A stretch of DNA of 64,000 bases, taken from positions 17,351 to 81,350 of the forward strand of contig DAOPYA010000005.1 in NCBI GenBank assembly GCA_035352635.1, given 5' to 3'. The stretch comes from Rifleibacterium sp035352635. Lineage in GTDB: Bacteria > Muiribacteriota > Ozemobacteria > Ozemobacterales > Ozemobacteraceae. The position numbers and the translations under genes were made by a program. Below are positions 33,538 through 42,113 of this stretch, piece after piece. Position 1 is the stretch's first letter, and every line of letters starts with the position of its first letter. The notes under the pieces are model-generated. The model worked only from the letters and a program-made list of their open reading frames with translations, was not told the origin of the DNA and searched no databases.

Positions 33538-36500
33538 TCAGAGCTGGAAAGGGAAGGTGTCGGCGAGCGACTGATCGAGAACTTCGCCCCTGAACCATGG
33601 CGGGCAGAATTTCGACTGGCGCAGTCTGACAAAAGCATCGACAACACGCGGGTCGAACTGATTACCCGAGCAGCGCACTACTTCTTCGGTGGCTTCATCG
33701 AAGGTCAAAGGCTTGCGATAGGGGCGGCATGAGGTAATTGCGTCGAACGAATCGGCAACGCAGATAATGCGGGAACCCAGCGGAATATCTTCGGAAGCGA
33801 GATTATCGGGGTAACCTCTGCCATCGTAGCGCTCATGATGGTGCTTGATAATTTCGCAGACGTTTTTGAGAAATTCAATTGAATTGAGAATACCGGCACC
33901 AATGTGCGGGTGGGCCTTAATCGTCTCAAATTCTTCATCGGTCAGGCGGCCGGGCTTTAGCAGAATCTGCTCTGAAATCCCGATTTTGCCGACGTCGTGC
34001 AGCAGCGAGGCATGCCGAATGGTATCGACTTCGCTGCGCGACAGGTTCATTTCGAGCGCCAGACCGACACTCAGATCGGTAACCCGCCGTGAATGGCCAT
34101 GGGTGTAACTATCTTTGGCGTCGATTGCCGCTGCCAGTGACCTGATTGTTTCAAGATAAACATTGAGCAGGTTATGGTAGAGTCTGGCGTTTTCGATGGC
34201 AATTGAAGCTTGAGAAGCCAGAGTTTCGAGCAGGTCGAGGTTTTCGGGGCTGAACGGGCCCTTTTTGCTGAGCACTCTTTCGCAATTGATGACGCCCACC
34301 AGATTGTCTTTATTGATCAGCGGCGCCGAAATCAATGTAAGGTCAGTCTTGCGGGCGATTTTAGGAAGTTCTTTGTATTCGACGCTTTTGCCGGTGTTAT
34401 CGACCTTGATCGGCCGGCGCAACTGCGCAGCCCGACCGGCCACGCCCTCGCCAAGCTTCAACCTGACTTCGACGACACCCATATCTTCAAAGCCGCGGTA
34501 GACTTCGACATAGAGTTCCTGGCTTGTATCGTCGAAAAGCATCAGGGTTGCCCGGTCAGAATCAGTGATACGGGTCGTCATATCGATAAAATAATTAAGA
34601 ACTGAATCGAGATCGAGCGATGAATTGATCGCTTTGCCGAGTTCCTGAATCAGGCTCAGTTCAGCGACCTGCATATCAGTTTTTTCGTGCAGGCTGGCGT
34701 TGGCAATCGCCTGCGAAATCTGGCCCGAAATGCCAAGCAGCAAATTCAGGTCATCTTCAAGAAAAGCTTCACCGCTGCGTTTATTATTAACATTTAGCAC
34801 GCCAAGCAGTTCGCTGTCGTGCATGATCGGCACCGAAAGAACCGATCTGGTCTTGTAATCAAGGCGGCCCTGATGACCGGCAAACCGGGCATCTTTAGAA
34901 ACGTCTTTAAGCAGCACCGGTTTATTATTCTGGGCAACCCAGCCGGCAATGCCCTCGCCGATCTTGACCTGAATCTGGCCGACCATATTGCTCGGCAGAC
35001 CGATGGCCGCATCGAGGGAAAGCATTTCGTTAAGCGGGTCATAAGCCATCAGCGAGCAGTTCTCGACGTTCATGACTTCTTGAACCTGCTGAAGAATAGT
35101 ATCGAACAGTTTCGAAATGTTCAGGGTTTTAGAAACCGATGAACCAACTTTATAAAGGGTCGACAGGTAGTCGAGTTTGCGGCGTGAATCGTTAAAAAGC
35201 CGCTCGTTTTCGAAGTGCGAGGTGATAATGCGGCCGATGGTGTTGAGGAGATCCTGGTCTGAATCAGAGATTTTTTCGGTTTCCTCGCGATGATAGACAC
35301 CAAGGGCACCCACAAAGCGGTCGTCAGCAGTCAGCAACGGAATTACCAGCAACGCCCTGGCAAACTGGTCGAGAAAATTACTGCGGGCGATGGTATTGTC
35401 GCGATGCACATCTTGAATCAGCAGCGGCTTTTTATGAATGGCAACCCAGCCATGATAGCCCTTTCCGTGGCCGATCGACAGAGAATCTAGCTCTTCGGGA
35501 AGCCCGAAGGAAGCACGCATACACAGTTCTTCGCGGTCACTGTTGAAGAGCATCAGCGAAGCAGCGCTACAGTCGATGGCATCAGTGACTTCTTTGAGCA
35601 TCATGCAGTAACCATCGCGGCTGAGAGAGCGCACCGAGAGGGTCNNNNNNNNNNTCTCGGAAATTTTAAAAACCCGCGACAGCTCTTTGAGCTTCTGGTT
35701 TGAATCAGCCAGCAGGCGGGCGTTCTCGAGCACCTTGGTAACCATCGAAGCAAGCGTATTCAGCGAAACCACATCGTCTTTTGAAAAGGCGTTGATCTCT
35801 GACGAATCGACCGATACTACGCCGATCAGCTTCTCGCCGACCAGAAGCGGCACGGCAAGCTCAGAATAAATTGATTCCGGCGTTTCGATATAACGTGGTT
35901 CGAGCAGCACGTTCGGCACGTTCAGCGCCTCTTTGTTTCGGGCAACCCAACCGGTAATGCCCTGCCCGAATGGTACCCGGATCTTTTTAACTTCATGCGG
36001 ATATTTGCCCCTGGCCACGGCGACTTCAAGGAAATTTTTATTCTCTTTGCGCAGCAACAGGGCGCCACAGGTGGCTCCGGTAATTTCGATGGCGATATCC
36101 ATGAGAAATTCAAGCAGGTTCTGAAACTCGAGGCTTGAATTCATGATATTAGATGCTTCTTCGAGAACCGAAAGAATCTTTTCTTTGCGAGCCAACGATT
36201 CTTTTTCGGCCGCCAGGTCAACCATCTGCATGAAAAAACTGCTGATTGATTCAACCGCGGCTTCAATCTGGTCGTCATCCATAAACGGAATCTTGTTGCC
36301 CGGCGGCACCGGCTGCACCGCCGACCCGTTCGGCACATTCCGATAAAATGGCCCAATCAACACAGCCCCGAACATGCTGCTGCGATATTCTAGTTTCATG
36401 AGGCGCACCAGCGAACCATCAGGGCGTTCAATGAGATCTGACGAAGGGTAATCAACAAACTCAGATGCATCAGCCATGCCTGGCAGAATCTCTTCGATGT

Positions 36501-36630
36501 GGCCGATTACGATCTCGCCCCGCTCATTGAACGGAACAATGTGCAGACCAGTAAGCCTGCGAAACCGCCCGAGAAAACTTCTGAGATTCTCGCGGTCGCA
36601 GACTTCTTCAAGGTATATCTTCCTGACCAT
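33538..36630 (-). CDS. Multi-GAF HD-GYP cyclic-di-GMP phosphodiesterase-like receptor (contains assembly gap)
   Basis: About 1030 residues. An N-terminal PocR-like sensory domain covers about 1-125. Four GAF domains follow at roughly 155-305, 330-475, 500-645 and 670-815, each preceded by a short coiled coil. A C-terminal HD-GYP domain covers about 830-1015. The HD pair lies in LLHDVGKIGI near 878, and the GYP motif in DGRGYP near 936. HD-GYP domains hydrolyse cyclic di-GMP. There is no transmembrane segment, so this is a cytosolic receptor for small-molecule signals. A 10-base N run falls between GAF1 and GAF2 (around residue 325); the frame is maintained across it, but the real missing length is unknown. 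Confidence 0.88.
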   Translation of the reverse strand: MVRKIYLEEVCDRENLRSFLGRFRRLTGLHIVPFNERGEIVIGHIEEILPGMADASEFVDYPSSDLIERPDGSLVRLMKLEYRSSMFGAVLIGPFYRNVPNGSAVQPVPPGNKIPFMDDDQIEAAVESISSFFMQMVDLAAEKESLARKEKILSVLEEASNIMNSSLEFQNLLEFLMDIAIEITGATCGALLLRKENKNFLEVAVARGKYPHEVKKIRVPFGQGITGWVARNKEALNVPNVLLEPRYIETPESIYSELAVPLLVGEKLIGVVSVDSSEINAFSKDDVVSLNTLASMVTKVLENARLLADSNQKLKELSRVFKISEXXXXTLSVRSLSRDGYCMMLKEVTDAIDCSAASLMLFNSDREELCMRASFGLPEELDSLSIGHGKGYHGWVAIHKKPLLIQDVHRDNTIARSNFLDQFARALLVIPLLTADDRFVGALGVYHREETEKISDSDQDLLNTIGRIITSHFENERLFNDSRRKLDYLSTLYKVGSSVSKTLNISKLFDTILQQVQEVMNVENCSLMAYDPLNEMLSLDAAIGLPSNMVGQIQVKIGEGIAGWVAQNNKPVLLKDVSKDARFAGHQGRLDYKTRSVLSVPIMHDSELLGVLNVNNKRSGEAFLEDDLNLLLGISGQISQAIANASLHEKTDMQVAELSLIQELGKAINSSLDLDSVLNYFIDMTTRITDSDRATLMLFDDTSQELYVEVYRGFEDMGVVEVRLKLGEGVAGRAAQLRRPIKVDNTGKSVEYKELPKIARKTDLTLISAPLINKDNLVGVINCERVLSKKGPFSPENLDLLETLASQASIAIENARLYHNLLNVYLETIRSLAAAIDAKDSYTHGHSRRVTDLSVGLALEMNLSRSEVDTIRHASLLHDVGKIGISEQILLKPGRLTDEEFETIKAHPHIGAGILNSIEFLKNVCEIIKHHHERYDGRGYPDNLASEDIPLGSRIICVADSFDAITSCRPYRKPLTFDEATEEVVRCSGNQFDPRVVDAFVRLRQSKFCPPWFRGEVLDQSLADTFPFQL
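35645..35654. other. Assembly gap (run of 10 N)
   Basis: Ten unknown bases lie within the HD-GYP gene, in the coiled-coil linker between its first and second GAF domains. The similar GAF repeats may be why assembly broke here. True length and sequence are unknown. Confidence 0.98.
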
Positions 36631-36698
36631 GTGCTTTAACTTTCCAGAGTACTCGATACTCGCAATGAATTACGGTCAAAGGAATGGCTATCAAAACC

Positions 36699-37127
36699 TT
36701 ATTTGATTTCGATTATTGAGTTCATTCCTTCATACTTGTTTTTAACCGCATTACCTGACTTCGGATCAACGATCCAGTCAGTGTCATTAACTACAAACTG
36801 GTATTCATATTTGCCAGGTTTGAGGCTGACGCTGCATTTCCAGATGCCGTTTTCGAGCTTCATGGTGTTGGTGTCTTTGTTCCAGTCGTTGAAGTTGCCG
36901 ACGACCGAAACCTTCTTTGCATCTGCATCTTCGAATTCAAATTCTACCACGTTGTCGCCAGAACTGCTGCCGGCAGCGGGTTTGGCTTCGGGCTTGTCGC
37001 CGGCCTTGTCATTTTCTTCTTCCCACATTTCTTCTTCTTCAAAACTATGCTCGCGACCTATGATGTAGCCGATACCAAAGACGCTGGCCATGACAAACAG
37101 CTTCCAGACAAATCGTAAAAATCTCAT
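36699..37127 (-). CDS. Membrane-anchored glycogen-binding (CBM48/AMPK1-CBM) protein
   Basis: 142 residues. Residues about 5-24 are a hydrophobic anchor (FVWKLFVMASVFGIGYIIG). An acidic, low-complexity linker follows. Residues about 63-142 are a CBM48-type beta-sandwich (VVGNFNDWNKDT, GIWKCSVSLKPGKYEYQFVVND, DWIVDP), as in the glycogen-binding module of AMP-kinase beta subunits and isoamylases. There is no catalytic domain. A strong AGGAGGT lies 5 bases before the ATG, and the gap to the helicase gene is 11 bases, so they are co-transcribed. A free glycogen-binding module tethered to a membrane is uncommon; it may place storage glucan at the membrane. Confidence 0.85.
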   Translation of the reverse strand: MRFLRFVWKLFVMASVFGIGYIIGREHSFEEEEMWEEENDKAGDKPEAKPAAGSSSGDNVVEFEFEDADAKKVSVVGNFNDWNKDTNTMKLENGIWKCSVSLKPGKYEYQFVVNDTDWIVDPKSGNAVKNKYEGMNSIIEIK

Positions 37128-37138
37128 ACGTTGACCTC

Positions 37139-39388
37139 CTATGCGTTTTCGCTATTTATAACCTGAAGTGAAGCATACTGCAAGAGTAATGTTTTAAGCC
37201 CCTTCTGCTCGAATCTTACGGTAACCCGGAAGTCTGCCAGGGATTCACCCGAAGTTTCTTCGACCCTGCCTGAGCCAAAAATCTGGTGAACTACCCTGAC
37301 ACCTGGTTTTAAATTTAACATGGTTCCGTTGACTCTGTCACCTTGAATTGCTGAAGCAGCGCTTTTGCCGCCTTCAGACCACTTAACATGCGGATTAAAA
37401 GTGAATGCCCCTGATTTGGGGCGGCTGCTGACCGCACCCGGAATAGCGTTTGCCGTTGCCGCTCTCGAAGCTGTATCACGGGTCTCACGGCCGGCAAACA
37501 GGTGCGATGGCACTTCGGCGACAAAGCGCGAAACCGGGTTTGTCCCCCAGGTTCCGAACATCATGCGGCGGCTCGATGCTGTCAGGAAAAGGTTTTCGCG
37601 GGCGCGTGTCATGCCGACATAGGCGAGGCGGCGTTCTTCTTCGAGTTGTTCGGGCGCTTCCTTTGAGGAAGCATGCGGGAAAATGCCTTCTTCCATGGCC
37701 ACCAGAAAAACCACGGGGAACTCAAGCCCCTTGGCATTGTGCAGGGTCATCAGATGAACCTTCGGCTCATTTTCATCAATATCGTCGGCAGCGGCGTGCA
37801 GAGCGGTATTTGCCAGATAGTCGTGCAAATTCAGGCCCTGGGTGTCTTCTTCCTGGTATCTGATATCTGAAACCAGCGCTTCAACGTTGTTGCGCCGGTC
37901 ATCTGCCGTTTCGGGGTCGTCAGTTTTCAGGTAAGCGAAGAATTCACTGTCGTCGATCACTTTGCGGCACAACTGCGAAACCCGCATCTCCGAGGCCGCT
38001 TCCATAAAATCAAGCATCATCCTGAAGAAGCGGCCAATCTTTGATTCAGGGCTTCGGCTGCCTTCTGAGGCCACCGCTTCCCAGAGGGGGGTAGAGCCAT
38101 CGCCATAAAGACGGTTGACCGTCGTGTCACCAATACCCCGTCTTGGTGTATTAATGATTCTTTCGAGCGAAATACTATCTTTGGGGTTATCGATAACCCT
38201 CAGGTAAGCCATTATATCTTTGACTTCGCGGCGGTCAAAGAATTTGGTGCCGCCGGTAATATCGTAAGGCAGTCGGGCGCGTTGCAAGGCCTGCTCAATC
38301 GGCCGGCTCAAGCTGTTCATGCGAAAAAGCAGAGCAAAATCACCGAGGTCACGGCCTGAATTGCGCATGGCCATAATTTTTCGCACAATCCACTCAGCCT
38401 CTTCGCGGTCATCAGAGGCACGCTGAAAAACCAGCGGCTCACCGCCCTGTTTTTCGGTCCAGAGGCGTTTCGGGTGGGCGCTGGTGTTTTTGGCAATGAC
38501 CGCACCCGCCGCATCAAGAATGATCTGGGTCGAGCGATAATTCTGTTCAAGTTTAACAATGCGGGCGCCGGTAAAATCCTTGGCAAAATCCTGGATATTG
38601 CGAATCGTCGCACCACGCCAGCTGTAAATCGACTGGTCTTCGTCGCCAACTACGCACAAATTGCGACTTGCCGATGAAATCATCGAAATCAGACGATACT
38701 GCGCATGGTTGGTATCCTGGTATTCATCGACTAGAAAATGCTGATACTGGCTTTGCAGCTTGTGCAGCAGATCAGGGTTATTCTTCAGCAGGTAATAGCC
38801 CTTAAAAATCAGATCATCAAAGTCAACGGCCTGATTCTGCATCAACTGCCCCTGATAAGCCGCGTAGATCTTCTGTATCTGGGCCGAAGACGAAGTGGGG
38901 CCGGCAAAATTCTGGTAATCTTCTGGCCCAACCAGCTCATTCTTCGCCTGCGAAATAAATTCAAGAACCATCTTTGGGGTCAGACGTTTTGCGTCGGCTT
39001 TCATGTCGCGCAGCACATTTTTCATGAGCTTCTCGCTGTCAGATTCGTCGTAAATCGTGAACCCCTCGGCAAAGCCGGCCTGTTTATGCCAGCGGCGCAG
39101 CAACTGGCAACAAAACGAATGAAAAGTCGTGAGAGTCACCTTTTCGGAACCGGCGACCAGGTCGCGCACCCGCTCTTTCATTTCGCGGGCCGCTTTGTTG
39201 GTGAACGTAACCGCCAGAATTGCCGCCGGGTCAACGCCGCATTTTTCAATAAGGCAGGCAATGCGAACCGTCAACATGCGGGTTTTGCCAGAACCGGCAC
39301 CGGCAACTACCAGCAATGGGCCGGTCGAAATACTGACCGCCTCAAGTTGTCTTTCGTTGAGCTGAGAGAGGGTTGTAGCAATAGACAA
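37139..39388 (-). CDS. pcrA: UvrD/PcrA-type ATP-dependent DNA helicase
   Basis: 749 residues from TTG at 39388, with GGGAG 8 bases upstream. The N-terminus is LNERQLEAVS and Walker A is AGAGSGKTR near residue 32. Further superfamily-1A motifs are DEYQDTN, GDEDQSIYSWRGA, QNYRST and VHLMTLHNAKGLEFPVVF. The C-terminal region after about 640 ends in a small UvrD_C/Tudor-like domain (LKPGVRVVHQIFGSGRVEE), as in PcrA. The helicase unwinds DNA 3' to 5' in repair and replication conflicts. It is 3 bases downstream of the Hint-domain gene and 11 upstream of the CBM48 gene, so all three are one transcript. Confidence 0.95.
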   Translation of the reverse strand: MSIATTLSQLNERQLEAVSISTGPLLVVAGAGSGKTRMLTVRIACLIEKCGVDPAAILAVTFTNKAAREMKERVRDLVAGSEKVTLTTFHSFCCQLLRRWHKQAGFAEGFTIYDESDSEKLMKNVLRDMKADAKRLTPKMVLEFISQAKNELVGPEDYQNFAGPTSSSAQIQKIYAAYQGQLMQNQAVDFDDLIFKGYYLLKNNPDLLHKLQSQYQHFLVDEYQDTNHAQYRLISMISSASRNLCVVGDEDQSIYSWRGATIRNIQDFAKDFTGARIVKLEQNYRSTQIILDAAGAVIAKNTSAHPKRLWTEKQGGEPLVFQRASDDREEAEWIVRKIMAMRNSGRDLGDFALLFRMNSLSRPIEQALQRARLPYDITGGTKFFDRREVKDIMAYLRVIDNPKDSISLERIINTPRRGIGDTTVNRLYGDGSTPLWEAVASEGSRSPESKIGRFFRMMLDFMEAASEMRVSQLCRKVIDDSEFFAYLKTDDPETADDRRNNVEALVSDIRYQEEDTQGLNLHDYLANTALHAAADDIDENEPKVHLMTLHNAKGLEFPVVFLVAMEEGIFPHASSKEAPEQLEEERRLAYVGMTRARENLFLTASSRRMMFGTWGTNPVSRFVAEVPSHLFAGRETRDTASRAATANAIPGAVSSRPKSGAFTFNPHVKWSEGGKSAASAIQGDRVNGTMLNLKPGVRVVHQIFGSGRVEETSGESLADFRVTVRFEQKGLKTLLLQYASLQVINSENA

Positions 39389-39391
39389 GCG

Positions 39392-40552
39392 TTAATCTCC
39401 CGCAAGTCGGTTGACCGGGGTATAGCACATGACCACCCAGTTTCCGACAATGAAATTATGCAGATCATGAACCTGCAGGTTATAAAGTGGACCTTTGTAC
39501 TCTTCGATTTCGACCGTTGCAACCGTGTCTTCCTCGATCTGGCTGTTGCGCCCGATAACCGGCACCAGCATGCCAGGCTTAACATGCGAGGCAGGCAACA
39601 CGTAGAACGGCTGTTTCCGGGTCAATTGGATTTTTTTGACAATTTCGAGATTGTCGAGATGCGAAAGGGTTTTAACAAACAGTTCAGCCTCTTCAAGGTC
39701 ATCGCGGGTTATCTCAAGTTGCCAGAGACCGTGAGCACCCTGCTTGCGTTTAAACTGCCGATGCTCGGCACGATTCGGGTCAGTGGCGCCGCTGATCTGA
39801 ATCAGGTGCGAAAAGCCTTTCATCGCGCCCCTTTCGCTGCCACCAAAAATCACAAACTGAATTGAACTGCTGCGCGGGGTATCAGAGTTCGAAACACGCA
39901 GAGTAAGGTGCGGGTGCTCGATGAACATATGCGCATCGCGCAGCAATTCGTGGGCCCCTTTTGGCGTATCTATGCGGTTGAACATCTGGCGGGTCATCTC
40001 TTCAGATAACTCGGAATCGGCCTGGCGTGCTGAGAATGGAATATCGGGCAAACCGTATTTAAATACCGCGTATTTATGAATAAAAGTCGCATGCGGCAGA
40101 TTACCGGTGTTTTCGATGATCCAGACGCGGTCGATCAGCTCGTTTGCACCTGAAGACTCGTGTTTCATCGTGGTAATCGCGAGAATATCCTTGAGCAGAT
40201 CAGCTGAGACGCCTATACGGAAACCCATTGACGAACGTTCATGCAGATAGAGCGAATAATGCCTGATCTGCGGGTTGATGCGGCCGAAACACAACTGGTC
40301 TGGCGTGCAGCGCAGCACCGCGCCACGCGAAGTCACAAGTTTAAAAAGCGGCGTCTTGTGGTCATAGTTAACGTAAACGTCTCTGATTCTGGTGGTAGTA
40401 ACCTCCGACCAGCCTGCAGCACCGGTTATCGGGTGCTCTTCGCGCAGATCGGTAATCAGAACCGAGCTTTCACCCCTGACAATTCGTGAATCGGCCGGTA
40501 ACATCAGCGACCTGCCGACCCGGAAAAAATCTTCATCAGCCTCGCTCCGCAA
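39392..40552 (-). CDS. Intein-like Hint-domain protein lacking normal splicing residues
   Basis: 386 residues. The N-terminal part resembles intein block A (SLMLPADSRIV near residue 16) and block B (LVTSRGAVLRCTPDQ near 80-94). The C-terminus resembles blocks F and G (YNLQVHDLHNFIVGNWVVMCY, here split for length: YNLQVHDLHNF then IVGNWVVMCY). The block A Cys is Ser, the block B His of TxxH is Gln (TPDQ), and the terminal His-Asn is Met-Cys. The middle, about 150-330, is not recognised; it could be an endonuclease relic or a new domain. It ends 3 bases before the pcrA start. If correct, it is a degenerate, stand-alone Hint module. The Hint assignment is moderate; inactivity is inferred from residues. 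Confidence 0.6.
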   Translation of the reverse strand: MRSEADEDFFRVGRSLMLPADSRIVRGESSVLITDLREEHPITGAAGWSEVTTTRIRDVYVNYDHKTPLFKLVTSRGAVLRCTPDQLCFGRINPQIRHYSLYLHERSSMGFRIGVSADLLKDILAITTMKHESSGANELIDRVWIIENTGNLPHATFIHKYAVFKYGLPDIPFSARQADSELSEEMTRQMFNRIDTPKGAHELLRDAHMFIEHPHLTLRVSNSDTPRSSSIQFVIFGGSERGAMKGFSHLIQISGATDPNRAEHRQFKRKQGAHGLWQLEITRDDLEEAELFVKTLSHLDNLEIVKKIQLTRKQPFYVLPASHVKPGMLVPVIGRNSQIEEDTVATVEIEEYKGPLYNLQVHDLHNFIVGNWVVMCYTPVNRLAGD

Positions 40553-40655
40553 ACGCCTGAGAATGTGCTGACATCTTACAACATTTTGCTCAGATTAACA
40601 CGCCTTTTTATCTGCTCTGCCATAAACCCCGGCTTGATCTGATGCTGATTTGACC

Positions 40656-40901
40656 TTACTCCCAGCCGCCCGCTCTATCTTTATGTCCCTGCCAGGCGGT
40701 GTTTGCAGCTAAGCCATTTGTCGCAGTGCCACCGAAGCAATAACCGATGGTTGAAATGCCCGTTATTTCGCAGATGCCTTTCTATTGCTTGCCCGGCTTA
40801 TGAAGACTCATGGAAGTGCGAATGAGTTGCTGGTCTTTTTCGGCAAGAGCGTTGTCCTTTTCGGCGATGACTGATCTTTTTTGGGGTGAAGCTTCGGCCT
40901 G
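40656..40901 (-). pseudogene. Decayed C-terminal tail of an Rpn/PD-(D/E)XK transposase-like nuclease
   Basis: One minus-strand frame reads (from 40901) AEASPQKRSV, AEKDNALAEKDQQLI, SLHKPGKQ, a TAG at 40784-40782, then KGICEITGIS and on to TAA at 40658-40656. The heptad-like EKDxALAEKD repeats followed by SLHKxGK and (E)EIxEITGIS are how Rpn or YhgA-type nucleases and PD-(D/E)XK transposases commonly end. An in-frame stop between these two conserved parts and another just before them (TGA at 40904-40902) mark it as dead. This rests on motif recall, not alignment. The rest of the gap 40553-40995 holds only a possible pfkB promoter region. Confidence 0.4.
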
Positions 40902-40995
40902 TCATAAGGGTTGGTGTTCATAAAACGGGTCGATTGACTTTATATATTGTTAAGATTAAGCTTTGCAGCATCTATTTAACGCCGGGGTTTAAAAC

Positions 40996-41988
40996 ATGAG
41001 CGTCTGCTCTGAAAACAGAAAATACCAGATTACTGCCATCTCTGATGCCCTCACTGACATTATCGCTGAAGTCAGCGATGAAATGCTGCAGAAGCTTGAT
41101 CTGCCAAAGGGCAACAGCATCGCGCTGAACGAAGAAAATCTGAAAAAACTCGCCAATATCGTCGATACCAATAAACCCCGCATCGCGCCAGGCGGGTCTC
41201 CGACAAACGTCATTTACGGTGCCAGCAATCTCGGCCTGAAATGCGCATTTATCGGCTGTGTCGGCTGTGATGATTTTGGTTATGACTATATCAACAACCT
41301 GCGCGACAATGATATAGACACCTACGTTTCAATCAAACGCGGCAACTCGGGCCTGTGCTACACACTGATCAGCCCTGATGGGCAACGCACTTTCGGCCTG
41401 AATTTCGGTGTTGCCAAACAGCTTTATGAATATGAGATTCTGCACAGCCTCATCAAAAGCTCTGAATTTTTGCATTTTTCCGCCTACGAATTTCGCGGCG
41501 ATAACCCGATCAACGTGGCGACCAGACACGCAGTTTCGATTGCCCGCAAAGCCAGAACCAAGATTTCCTTTGACCTTGGCGACAGTCTCGTGGTCAAATC
41601 ATCACGCGAACAGATCGAAACTTTTCTCAGCGAAAAAATCGATATTCTCTTTGCCAACGAAGATGAAGCAAAAGCCCTTTGCGAAGGCAGCAGCAACTTC
41701 AAAGGTCTGCTCAAATACACTGATCTGGCAGTAATCAAGCTGGGCAGCGAAGGCGCGATTGCCATCACACCCGAAGGCGAGATCAGGGTTTCGGCTTACA
41801 AGGTCGAAGATGTCAAAGATACGAACGGTGCCGGCGACAATTTTCAGGCGGGCTTTTTTTACGGTCAGTACAAAAAGCTGAATCTCGAAACCTGCTTGAG
41901 AATCGGCCATTTTCTCGCGGCCAATATCATTCGCCGCATCGGAGCACAGTCTCAGGTAAAAATCTCTGGCATTGAATATTTTATCTGA
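40996..41988 (+). CDS. PfkB-family sugar/nucleoside kinase
   Basis: 330 residues. The first PfkB motif, PGGSPTNVIYGASNLGL, is near residue 58. The second, DTNGAGDNFQAGFFYG, is near 275, with the catalytic Asp and the anion-hole GAGD. The overall pattern (ISDALTDIIAEVSDEML at the start) is closest to the adenosine-kinase-like branch, but the substrate could be ribokinase-type or adenosine. A GGGG stretch lies about 8 bases before the ATG. The gene stands alone after a 440-base gap and ends at a terminator shared with the converging PFOR gene. Confidence 0.9.
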   Translation: MSVCSENRKYQITAISDALTDIIAEVSDEMLQKLDLPKGNSIALNEENLKKLANIVDTNKPRIAPGGSPTNVIYGASNLGLKCAFIGCVGCDDFGYDYINNLRDNDIDTYVSIKRGNSGLCYTLISPDGQRTFGLNFGVAKQLYEYEILHSLIKSSEFLHFSAYEFRGDNPINVATRHAVSIARKARTKISFDLGDSLVVKSSREQIETFLSEKIDILFANEDEAKALCEGSSNFKGLLKYTDLAVIKLGSEGAIAITPEGEIRVSAYKVEDVKDTNGAGDNFQAGFFYGQYKKLNLETCLRIGHFLAANIIRRIGAQSQVKISGIEYFI

Positions 41989-42063
41989 TCGAGGCCGGGG
42001 CTTAGCCCACTCAGTGCAGATTCAAGACCTGATCACCTTGTCATAAAAAGGTTTGCAACCCTT

Positions 42064-42100
42064 AAAAAAAAACAGCCCCCTTGCGGAGGCTGCTTTTTTT
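42064..42100. terminator. Bidirectional terminator between pfkB-like gene and PFOR
   Basis: The stem CAGCC (42073-42077) with GGCTG (42088-42092), extended by a CC/GG pair after one mismatch, is flanked by nine A's on the left and seven T's on the right. It serves both converging genes. Confidence 0.8.
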
Positions 42101-42113
42101 AAGAATCAGTCGA

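Noticed and set aside
35645..35654. The N run as a real sequence feature
   Set aside because: It is a scaffold gap of nominal length.
38738..39865. A 375-codon open frame opposite pcrA and the Hint gene
   Set aside because: It mirrors conserved codons of real genes on the other strand and shows no protein-like features of its own.
40656..40781. Motif GYCFGGT on the minus strand, like the nucleophile elbow of dienelactone hydrolase
   Set aside because: It is in the same frame as, and just after, the EITGIS end of the Rpn-like remnant; no other part of a hydrolase is present, so the match is probably chance.
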